Assembly: GCF_025370935.1 (NCBI RefSeq)
Contig: NC_133473.1
Span: 15,800,012 to 15,864,011, forward strand
Length of the DNA: 64,000 nt
Reading direction: 5' to 3'
Origin: Choristoneura fumiferana
Taxonomy: Eukaryota > Arthropoda > Insecta > Lepidoptera > Tortricidae
Of the stretch, positions 43,807-54,900 are shown piece after piece. The first letter of the stretch is position 1; each line of letters begins with the position of its first letter. The notes beneath the pieces were generated by a model. The model searched no databases. It was not told the origin of the DNA and worked only from the letters and a program-made list of their open reading frames with translations. The translations under genes and the position numbers were made by a program.

Positions 43807-44475
43807 ATGTGTTCTTACTCGGTTTTGTCTTTCTTTAGTAAATGGCGGTTATGGATTAGACCGCTACTGATAGCTCTGTACGTAATACTTATTATTGTAT
43901 TGGTGCCAATTTTGATAGCTCACTCCATTAGCAATGGATTCAGTAGTTTGGACCAGGTATCTTTGGTGGGAGGTGGCTTTGTTCTCCTGGCTCTTCCGAT
44001 CTCAATATGGCAGATAATTCAACATGTAGTACACTACACAAAGCCTTCTCTACAGAAGCATATTATAAGGTGAGTCTTAAATGTAAGTATAATAATTAAT
44101 AACTATATACAGGATGTTTATGTCAAAGGTTCAGTGATTCCTTTCACAAAAAATTCTAGTCCTTGTTGTAGAGAATAAATGGGTAGAGAATATGCTTCAA
44201 TATTGTGATTGAATAGAGCATCAATTTTAATTTGCTTAATAGCAATTACCTAATTATGTTGCAATCACATTTTTGAGATATTAGTTTTTGTGTTTGTTTA
44301 AAATGTTTACTTTGATCATATCACATATCATTTAATTTTTCCTCAGAATACTATGGATGGTCCCAATATATGCTCTAAATGCATGGCTAGGTTTAGAGTT
44401 TCCAGAACAATCCATCTATATGGATTCCCTGAGAGAATGTTATGAAGCTTATGTCATTTATAACTTCATGAAGTA
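43807..44475 (+). pseudogene. TMEM184C exons 1 and part of 2, duplicate copy
   Basis: Exon 1 (43807-44069) is identical in translation to 25635-25897. Exon 2 starts at about 44347 and is cut inside YNFMKY at 44475, where BEL/Pao sequence begins. Exons 3-5 have no counterpart in this copy. Confidence 0.8.
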
Positions 44476-46683
44476 TTTGACCTGACAATATCCACCCCAA
44501 ACTTGATTTCTGTGCAACAATACCATCTGTCAATTTGACCAGCCCATCTTCAATAATCTTGCAGAATACATCCGCGCCGAGCAGATGTCAATCTTTCCCG
44601 GTGTGTTGTAGGTAGGGTCAGCCAATTGTAATTTTTGGATCTGAGAGCATTCCATCGCAATGTGCTTCGAGGGCAAACGTGTAGATATAGTCTTCAAAAC
44701 GTAAGCATTCACCCGCATCTCATTTGTTTTAAATCGCGATGAAACTGTGAGGTCAACGATGTGTTTTATTGCTATCTGTGTTCCTTCTCCCACTCCAGAG
44801 ACTACACCTTTGTATGAGTTTTTGTTAATCCTAAAATTGGAACTACTCTCTCTGAGATAAATGATTTTCTGATCCCGGTCAATAAAGCACGAAGTATGTG
44901 TGCAGCACCTCACTCGATATGCCTTCTACTTGTGCCGTGGGCTAAAAGCACTTGATGACCGGGTTGTTCTTTGGAAAAGTGTGCGGTTACTACTTTTTGT
45001 CTGGTACTGGTTCTGGAGGTATTTGTGCCTCTTGTTCTTGAAGTATGTCTTTCACTTGATGTAGAAGAGAGTGGTGTCTTTTCTGCAAATTCGGCACGAC
45101 GTTCTCTGTTTACATTTGAATACGCTGTGAAATGGTATAAGGCGTTGAAACACAAGCGATTCTTTTTCACGAAATCTTGTCTTTGTTCTACTGGTTGGCT
45201 TGTAAATTCTTTGCAGCTGAATATATAATGTTCACCTTTGCAATAGGTACACGAAGGGCGTGGGGTTATGCTGGCATGGAAAGCTCGATTAGGGTTGTCT
45301 TCACTATCATCAGCTACGATATGGAAAGTTTGTGTGTTTGTGTCGTTTTCTTGAAGTTCCGGTGGCAGGTGCAACTAACTCCAATGTTCGAAATTTGGCT
45401 TCAAGAAACTTTTTTAATCTTTCCATTTAGGCATTTCATCGCAGCTGTCTTTATGTGCATTTTTCTCCCAGTCCAGCAAAGACTCCGAGTCCAATTTTTG
45501 TCCCACTAGAAATATAATTACAGGATCCAAGAATCAGTACTCACGCTTAAATTGTTCAAACTATTGAGACATTCGGTCGTCGTGTCTAATAATGTTTTAA
45601 TTTGGCTTGCGGACTGGTTAATTTTTTTTTGTCCAAATAATCTTTTAACAGAGAATTAACGATCATCTTTTTATTCCCGAATCGACTCCGAAGTAAATCC
45701 CATGCTTGTTTATAGTTGCTTTCTGTGATTTGTATATGCCGTAATAATAATTCAGCTTCACCAGATACGCTCGTCTTTAAATAATGTAACTTCTGTACGC
45801 TGGTCAATTTAGTGTGTGTACAAGGGCTGTAAACAGATCTTCATAAGTAGGCCAATCTTCGTACTTTCCCGTAAATGTCGGCAATTGTATTCGTGGTAGA
45901 TTAACAAATTGACCATTTTGCGATGACATCGAGATATCACAATCCGCTACGGTATTCCTTAAGGCCTCCATTTTCATTAATAGATCAGTTTAAATCCGCT
46001 TGTAAACACGTGTAAAGGTCTTCGACTTTATAGAAATCTTCATTAAGAAAATACTGCATTGATCCCTTTTGTTCTCGTGGCGTGCACTTAGTGAGGTTAT
46101 TATGCGCTTGCTTAAATGCATCCCAATACTCGTCAATCGTTTTTAATCTCGTCTTAATATAACCTTCAGTCAGTCTTTGTTTTGGACATTTCTTTATGTT
46201 TGTTTGCGCTTTTTGAATCATGCTAGCCATATCTTCTAATAATGATAAATAGCCACTTTGTTCTGCAGTTGTATTTTTTTGACGAAGACTTCAAATCATT
46301 AATTAAGTATAGGTACACGTATTTACTAAAAACACTTCACATTAATAGTCTATATAAGTCCAGCGTACTTGTATTTGTAGAATCAACAGTCTTAATAACG
46401 TTTCATAACAGCTTGTAGACAAGATTTTATTCACTTAATATTTAGCGTAACACTTTAACTGCATGATGATAGTAAACAAGCGCCTCATTAGCTAAGGAAT
46501 GCGGGTTCTTTTGTATTCGCCGGCCGGCCGCTCGCTGCTCCGTTCATCGATCCGGTTCGATTTAGGACCATATGTTTGTGGTATTAAGGTTCTTTTGGTG
46601 AAAGCAGCGGCGGTGATAGAAAAAGACGTGTTCTCTCAATCTTGGTTTAATTTCAACTAACTCGTACGTAAAGCATTCGACAA
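44476..46683 (-). mobile_element. BEL/Pao 5' half, duplicate copy with frameshifts
   Basis: Corresponds to 33425-35650: protease region, zinc knuckles, gag, PBS and the 5' LTR (46574-46683). Several one- and two-base gaps split gag and pol into short frames (44530-44913, 44910-45374, 45586-45807, 45985-46230). The gaps are mostly in repeated bases, as in uncorrected long-read consensus. Confidence 0.8.
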
Positions 46684-48120
46684 TTTGATTCTTAGTTCAT
46701 TGCTTTGTTCATTGATATGAACCTCCGCAAAGTAACGCCTGATTCAATAAATTAGATTATTTTAATTTAAATAATTTATTGAATCAGGCGTTACTTTGCG
46801 GAGGTCCATATCAATGAACTAAAATAATTTCCTTGCTCACCCGCGACCTTACGATAGCTAAGCTTATGCAAAATATGCGTGTTCATGCAGTTCCTCCACC
46901 TCCACACTGTAAGAACACACACAAATCACACAAACCCATCTATCACCACCACAACACTACACTGACGCGTTTCGAACTCAACCAGAGCTCATCTTCTTCT
47001 TTTTTCTTTTGAAGATGAGCTCTGTGTACGTCACATATTTAGGGGGGTCACGTCACATATTAATTTTCATAGCAATACGTGTGACAAGGGGCGGGGGGGG
47101 GGGGGGGCTAAAAAGCTAAAAATCGGTGTGACATACTTTAAACATGGGCCCCTAGATTCCTGAAGCCGGCGCCGGCTATACCACAGACTTAAGTATCAAG
47201 TGAGGTTAATAATAATAATAATAAGACATTTATTTCTGACAGAATCCATAGAGGTTAGTTACAATGAAAATACAAGTGGTGTTAGTAGGTGGTACGATCA
47301 AAAATAATCATAATAATATACACGACTGCCCAGCGCCGTCAACCATGATTATACCGATCATGATTAATGTACCGATCGACCGAAACTACATGGGAGCATG
47401 GATTATCTCTGTGAAAGAAAGAAAACAATTATTATCAGGTCGGCCACAGAACAATATTTTTTTAGTGTTCTGTGGGTCGGGCAATCTGGATCGATAAATT
47501 TATTTATTTAAATATGCGGTCTTACATTACTAACACCCGCCACTTACCACATTCACCTTGAAACATATAATATATGTTATCATTTATACCTTAAAGTAAC
47601 ATGATCATTAATAGAACCAACATCTGTTTGTGCTCACTTATCATTAACGTCGTTATTTTATTTGCATGTATTAACTTATTGCACTTGCACCTGTGTTATC
47701 TTTTAACTTATTTAAGTAGACATATTTAATTCTTTATCTGCTTTTGTCATTTGACATTCGTTCACTGCATCATAATTGTGCGTTTCATCGCGGTATCAAG
47801 TAGGTACGAAATGTTGCAGTCCGCTTTCCGTCTAATAAACCCGTAGCACGATGAGAAGTTATCCTCAAATTATGTTGCACTTTTACAATTTTACCTATTT
47901 CTTACTATGGGAATTGTGTTCGAAATCACCACCTCTTCTCCCCGAAATCATTGGCATAACAGATGTTCCTTGACATGATTTTGCATCATTTAGGTCATAT
48001 TTACTCATCATAACTATCTCCCTATTCCCTATACGGACGGTAACTTGGAATTTGAATTCCCTTTTTTTTTTCTTCAGCTACTTACATATTTCGCTACAGT
48101 ATGAACACTGCTTTTTACAG

Positions 48121-48368
48121 GGAGCTCATTCAGTCGACGGCTGCGTGGTAAATCCATGTACCACATGGCGCGAGGTTATGACGAGAGCTCTCGGCTTGTC
48201 AGCGAGCCGACGAGCAGTTCTGCGCCAAACTTGACGGTGGACGAACCATCCATCGACGTCCGACCTTCCACCTACGGTTCCGTCGACACCACAGTGACTG
48301 CCTCGGCCTCCGATACCGAACCGCTTCTCGACTCCATGGAACGATCCAACCGCGACCCGAAAGTATGA
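48121..48368 (+). pseudogene. TMEM184C last exon, duplicate copy
   Basis: The same acceptor and the same translation as 37083-37330, ending at the equivalent TGA. Part of the second contig copy. Confidence 0.8.
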
Positions 48369-49237
48369 GACACGTGTACAACTTACAGTATAGATTTAGA
48401 CAATACTTTACCCACGACTAATGACTGTGTTCCACATCATTTTCATCTCCAACAATGCCGTCAATAAGGACAGTAATTATTCTTTTATTAATAAAGTATG
48501 TATAGTTATAAATAGATATGTGGAATACAGACTTTACGAGAGTAAAGTTTCTTAGTTACGCTCTAGTTCTAATGGCTAGTTATTTACTTATGATTTTCAA
48601 ATGTTTTGTTTCCTTTTTTGAATCATTGTACCTATTTAAATAAGTAGGGCTTGAAAAGAGTGTTTACTTATTTAAATGTAGATTTAATTCAATCTACGTA
48701 TGCTTGATGTACATGATGTCATAATATTATGCATAATTATTGTTTTATATGAATGTAATGGAATATGTAATCACAATAAGTTTTTATAAGAAGTTAAATG
48801 AGCTTTACATAAGGTTAGAAAACATTCCTCACCAAAATAAAACTTTCTTTTGTATATTCAATAAATGCTATGAAGCGAATAAATAAACTCTGTAGCCTGC
48901 ACTTCACGAATGAAATTATTTAAATGTAAATAAAACTATGATCTGCAATATTGACTTGAATATATCTTAAAATATTATGTTATAAAATGTGATATTTACC
49001 ATCCCCAAAGGTTTGGTATCTCTGTTAAGTTTTAGAAATAAAAATATTTCTTTATCAAAATAGTATTTTTTTTACCAACCTACTGCTCTAAAATTGTAAA
49101 ATTTAAACGAAATAAATAAAATTTTATTTTGGTATTTGCATTACATTATATTGATATTTTATTACTTAAGTTTACATGGTTTAGACCCGTAAAACCCTTT
49201 TTCCGAAACGTGCACTTTCTATCTTGTAATGTAAAGC

Positions 49238-49424
49238 ACGAGCTTTGCGGTGAACGAAAACATCGTGCGGAAACCTGCACAAACCTGCGAAGCAATTCAA
49301 TGGTGTGTGTGAAGTTCCCAATCCGCACTGGGCCCGCGTGGGAACTATGGCCCAAGCCCTCTTGTTCTGAGAGGAGGCCTGTGCCCATCAGTGGGACGTA
49401 TATAGGCTGGGATGATGACGATGA
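49238..49424 (+). mobile_element. SINE, duplicate copy
   Basis: Same insertion as 38199-38386 with a GATGATGACGATG tail variant. The shared position in both copies shows that the SINE predates the split between the two haplotypes. Confidence 0.75.
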
Positions 49425-51972
49425 ATGTAAAGCATACCTACTTCCCAATGGGTACACTTTCCCAAAAAGTAATGGGTACACTTTCTGAGATGGTAGTTTC
49501 CTAGAAGGTACACTATTGTTTTTTATTTACATATTTATGCACCTTGAGAATCAAACCGTGACTAAACGAAATATGGCTCGCGAAATTAAATTATGTGTTA
49601 AAATATTATAGTGTCATTTTTGGTGAAGATGACATAAACTGCCGTGTCATAAACGTGTAAATTTTGGGAATTTTCTTATGTTATGTTCGTTTTTTTTTCA
49701 TAATATAACGGAATCGACAAGGAAACTGACTGGCTTTTATTACAAAATAAAAATATTAATCAAATGGAACACAGCGTTTAATTGATGGAATCTAGATCGA
49801 GATTTATGAGAAACTTGTTAATTAGAGCATCATAGCATAAAATGTACTTATAAAATATAATTTCTTTGGAGCCAATATCACATTTAATTAAAGATAAATA
49901 CTACATCAGGATATTATTAATCATAATTGTGTATTTGAAATGTTCAGTTACAATTATTTGAAAATTAAATACCTACCTATTTTAATTACGCAGTAATACT
50001 AATACTGAAATTGACAATAAAGAGTCAAAAACTACAATTCTAGTTACTCATGCTCATGTCAATATTCGAATATGCTTTAACATTTATTTTGAAAGCAAAA
50101 GGACAGTATTATTATTTAGTGGAATCATGGTGCACCTTCGAGTACCACCTGGAAAGCACAAGAAAGGTAGGTACTTACAAGGTAAGAGTATTCTAGATTT
50201 TTCTAGTCTAGGACAAGATGGTACAGTGGTACAATACATTCAACTATAAAAAGATCGATACGGGGATACGGCCAAACTTACAAAAATATGTTTACGACTT
50301 TATTGACTTAACATTAAGGTCGTGTTTCTTATCTTAATATAAATAATTCTTCTGCACGTGTGTTTGTCACCAAACTCCTCCAAACGGCTGGACCATTTGG
50401 ATGAAATTTTGTGTGTATATTTCAATGGGTTTGTGGAAGCTTTTAAAACACAATTGGACCCGGTAGGTGGCGCTGCTGTCGGCATGTTAGCGTATTTAAT
50501 GCAGTCCTGCATTTCCGGGCAAGACAACGTCTGCCTGGAGTGCCGGGTCCGCTAGTTTACATATTTTTTTGTCACTGGCCGTATCGATATCTTTGTAGTT
50601 AACTGTACTTCCCAGTGCGTTGCGTGTGCTAATAAAGCATAAAGCTTCATAGTTTTACAGCTTGATGCAAGTTTCAAATCTCCCTAGAGATTTTCACCTG
50701 CTATCCAGAGGTAGGTATTCAATGTTCTAAATTGTCAGTAGGTACTGTACAAATATATATATCTTGCTGAAGCAGTGAAGCACAGTAGTTCTGCTGTAGT
50801 TCCAACAAAGGTCACATCGGTTGAGTTGGAGCATGATTAGTTCAGAACTAATAAGTGGAATAGAAATGTTGTCGTGTTTTAATTCCATACCTGATAATGC
50901 CTCTTTTTCGCCTGTCTTGATTGTTCTAACATATTTTACTAAATTTACTAAATAAAATATCTGGCAGACGGGCGCCTCGCGCTTTTAGTTCTCGTGACAT
51001 TTTTATTTCTCTTATTAGTAATTCTGTGATAGTTGGTATCAGCAACTCGTGCACAAGCTGTCTTTTGTTTGCCAACCATTGTGAAGGCGAGAGGAAGGGA
51101 GATGATATCGACACAAGACACAAGTTATTGAAGCGCCAATAACATTCCAATGAGGGCTATCGCGTATGAATTCGCCACTAGAGGCGCTAGTGTAGCGTGA
51201 GGTCTCCGAAATGTCAAATCTCATAGTTTTTGGGTGAGCTACGCGGGTTTATTTATAATTAGAATAATTTTGTGAATATTTTTCAATATCTCAAATTAAT
51301 TATAGCAAATATGCGTTCCGGGGCAATGAATGAGACAGTTTTGTCTTTCGGAAACCTTTGTCCTCCCTTTTTTCCGAACAAAACGGGGACTGCAACACTG
51401 TGGCATGCTCGATATTTTATGGTACGGTTTTAAGGTGTATTAAATATGCTTTTAATCTAAACTTTGTTTTCACGCCCGTAATAACCGACTTTGAAAGCCA
51501 TACTTAAAAACCTCACGCAACAGTGCGCCATCTAGTGAGACAAAAAACGATAGCCCCCATTACCTCTTTCAGAACGTCCAATCTAATATGCAAATGCTTT
51601 AAACACTTATCGCACTGGAGTCCTGCATCCTGCGGTCTAGTTCACTCATTTAAAGACTACAAATAATTAATAATTAGGAATGAACTGATTGATATCGACC
51701 TCCGCAAAGTAACGTCTTTTAGTAATTAGGAGTCGAAGTGGTCGCCAGTCGCCATGGCTGAAATCGGTCGGTTCATCATCATATGAAGGCTACAAGCTGA
51801 CCAGACCACAGGACGCAGAACGCATCTAGTGTAACAAGTTTCTTACTCTTTATTGCGATATTATTCAAGAGGTAAGTAACCAAATCAAATCTTTTAATGA
51901 CAGTTGCGTCAGACTTCCAGCCAGTAGATGTAGCTATCGTTGGGCAACATTAAAAAAAATAAAACCGAAGCA

Positions 51973-54900
51973 TTAAATATTTTTTTCGTCTTCTTTCGAC
52001 GCCTCTTCCTTATTCGCCGCCGCCTTTAATCTCTCCATATATTTCATCCGGCTTCTCGTAGTTACATACTTATCAAGGGCGCTTAGACGCTCTTTCAAGC
52101 TATTCATTTCTATTCTATTCCACAACGTTCCCATTATGATGTAGTAGAAACATACGGCCGTCGTACCTAATTTAATTACGTTAAAAAAATATTGGTTCGG
52201 CCAACAACCAACAGTGGCCACTAAGAACATGAAAATGAACAATCCGGTATAAAGATAAACGTTTTTTGATCTATTCAGGGAATTTGCAGACTCCGTAAAG
52301 ACTTGATAAGCCTTAGCTATTGTCTGATCCAGTAATACGTCATCGACCGGGCCTGGTCTTTCGTTAGAAGTGGTGTCTGTGCGACATAGACGCAGCTCCA
52401 GGGTCACAGCATTGTGGTCTGAGTAGGAAAATGGTTGCCCTGGCACTCTGTCCTCCAGAGGATTTCCAAAGTTTCGTATTTCAGCCTGGAAAAGAAAATA
52501 TTGTAGTACCCTATTTCATTATTTCCGAGTAGTGGTACTGGTACTCTACATAAAAGATACCTATAATGAAACTACACTACCACTATTTAGAATAAGTCCA
52601 ATAATCAAAAATGTTCTTTTAATGATAGATTTATGTTTGTTTTTTTTTGCATTTAGAATATAAATATTTAAAGTAAGCTCACCTGCCATTGCGGGGTATG
52701 GTAAAATAGAATGTGGTCTATCCTCTTCCCATCAGGGCAACAGCTGGCTGCAAATTTATTAGAATAGCTGTTGTTTGCATTGTTGCTTGTTCCTGAAGCT
52801 GGTCGAATACTTGGGTTGGTTTGCAGAGACTCGCAATAATAGGGGTCTATGAGAGATGGCATTTTAGTAATCAGGCTGCAAAAAAATTAAACCTTGGCTT
52901 AAATAATTTAAATTAACAATTTCATTTATAATATTGTCTGCTTTGCTGACTGTACCTCCAATACATGACAGTCAAGTGCATAACACACACAGGACAGGAA
53001 TACAGCAGGCCTATTTAGATGGCTGTATAATTTATGAACAACATCAGAACGCGGCGCTCGCACACGAGTTCACACGACCCGCCTCGCGCCCGCCGTCGTT
53101 ATAATGTTCCTACACAGCCACGTAAATAGGCCTGCCGGCACTCTTGATCCGACCCGCTCCTGAGCCAAACGCTCGGACGGGGCCCGTCCTGTGTGTTTTG
53201 CGCTTCACTGCTACCACCGTTGTTGACAGTGCAGCAGCTCTTAATGTATATTTAAATAAGAAAAATACCTATAAGACAAGTCGCCTGGTCCCGTGTTTAG
53301 GTCTCCCGCAAGGATAGAAACGTCAGCTGAAGCAGATGTTAATTTCACAAATTCTGCAGCAGAATGTGCTTGTAGGACTCGGTGCGCCAAATAGATGTCA
53401 TCTTCGTGATACTCAGCATGCAACTGTAAAAAAAGATTTAAGATTACAATAAAACCTAAATAAAACCCAATAATGTTAGTACCATTTTAAATGCCTTATA
53501 TTTATTTATGCTTTACATTAGTGATTTTTGGCATTTTTTAAGTTTTACTTCTAAATACATCCATACTTAATATTATAAATGCAAAAGTGTGTTTGTGTGT
53601 TTGTCCGTCTTTCACAACGTAACGGAGCGACGGATCGACGTGATTTTTGGCATAGAGATAGTTTATGGGCCGGAGAGTGACATAGGCTACTTTACCCGAG
53701 GGAACAGCGCGCGATAACCGAATACCACGCGGGCGGAGCCGCGGGCAAAACCTAGTATTTAAATATTTTGAAATTCACCTTGACAATCCCGTTATAAAAA
53801 TTGTTTACTTAATAAATTTGGTAATTTTATTTATTTTTTAGATTTGAGGATCCCTAGTGAAAAATTAATTTCTCCATCTATCCCAGCCTATATAAAAAGA
53901 AATAAAGAAAGAAAAAAAGTTTCCTCACGATGTTTTCCTTCACCGCAAAGCTCGTGGTAAATTTCAAATGTAATTCCGCACATGAATTTCGAAAAACTCA
54001 GAGGTGCGAGCCGGGGTTTGAACCCACGACCCTTTGCTTGACAGGCGATGCGATAGGTCAAACCACTAGGCCACCACGGCAATTTTTTTTTTGAAAAAGA
54101 TAATTTTATATTGAAAATTTTTTAGTAGGGATTTACTTTTTCACATTTTTGTTTTTAATTGTATTTATGTATTCCTTAGGACGATTTCAGTATAAATTCT
54201 TCAAATTTGACATGTGTATGTTTGATATAGGTTTAGGTTTAAATTATAAATGAGGAAGGTAAAGCACCACATACATATCACATCAAGTATGTGTGCACCT
54301 GGTAAAGCCAGCTGGTCGTCCAAGTGTGAAATTGGTGTAGAGAGTGTAATGTTTCAATACATTACTTAGCATTGCTAGTATGAAATAGTACTCACATGTG
54401 TGCAGTAAATGTTAACCAGGCAGTCACCTACTTGAAGCTGGCACAGACTAACGCCTTTGCCACCAAACCAATCCCCATGGTGAATTTTATGGATGTAACC
54501 ATTCAAAGGCCATTGATGAAAGAAAACATCTTGAATTATCCATTTGGAGAACACACAGAGGCCTGAACCAAGCACACCACTGTAAGATAAAAAAATATTC
54601 AAATCAGGGATTGTAAGAAACTTATAAAAAGACTTTTGCAAAGAAAATTATATTCTCTAGTGTGGGTATAATCTAATACCTTTAAAACAGCCATTTTTGT
54701 ATATACATAATATATAAAAAATCCGAATCTTGGAAATAGCTCCAACAATTTCAATTAAATTTGTTATGTGGGTGTTTTGGGGAACGACAAATCGATCTTG
54801 TTGGTCTTATCTGGGAAAACGCTTATTATCAAGTTTTAGCCCGTGCAAAACTCGGTCGCCCGGGTACTTATAATAAAGAGAGTAGAGTTTAAGCTGGAAA

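Larger units (their letters stand above)
42153..53105. repeat. Second copy of 23971-42052 with a 7.1-kb internal deletion
   Basis: 42153-44475 matches 23971-26303 and 44476-53105 matches about 33425-42052, in the same order and orientation. Differences are single-base and short indels, concentrated between 42153 and about 46000, plus scattered SNP-like changes further right. It contains copies of TMEM184C exons 1-2 (part) and 6, the 5' half of the BEL element, the SINE, and sphingomyelinase exons 5-6. It is most easily explained as an overlapping, allelic contig. Confidence 0.85.
53424..54395 (-). other. Intron 3 of the sphingomyelinase
   Basis: GTGAGT donor and TTTACAG acceptor. It contains a dispersed repeat (53575-53760) and a SINE on the minus strand (53877-54080). 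Confidence 0.6.

Noticed and set aside
42153..53105. Tandem segmental duplication producing second TMEM184C and sphingomyelinase genes
   Set aside because: The 100-N gap, exact coincidence of the contig end with the duplication end, and clustered small deletions fit overlapping contigs better.
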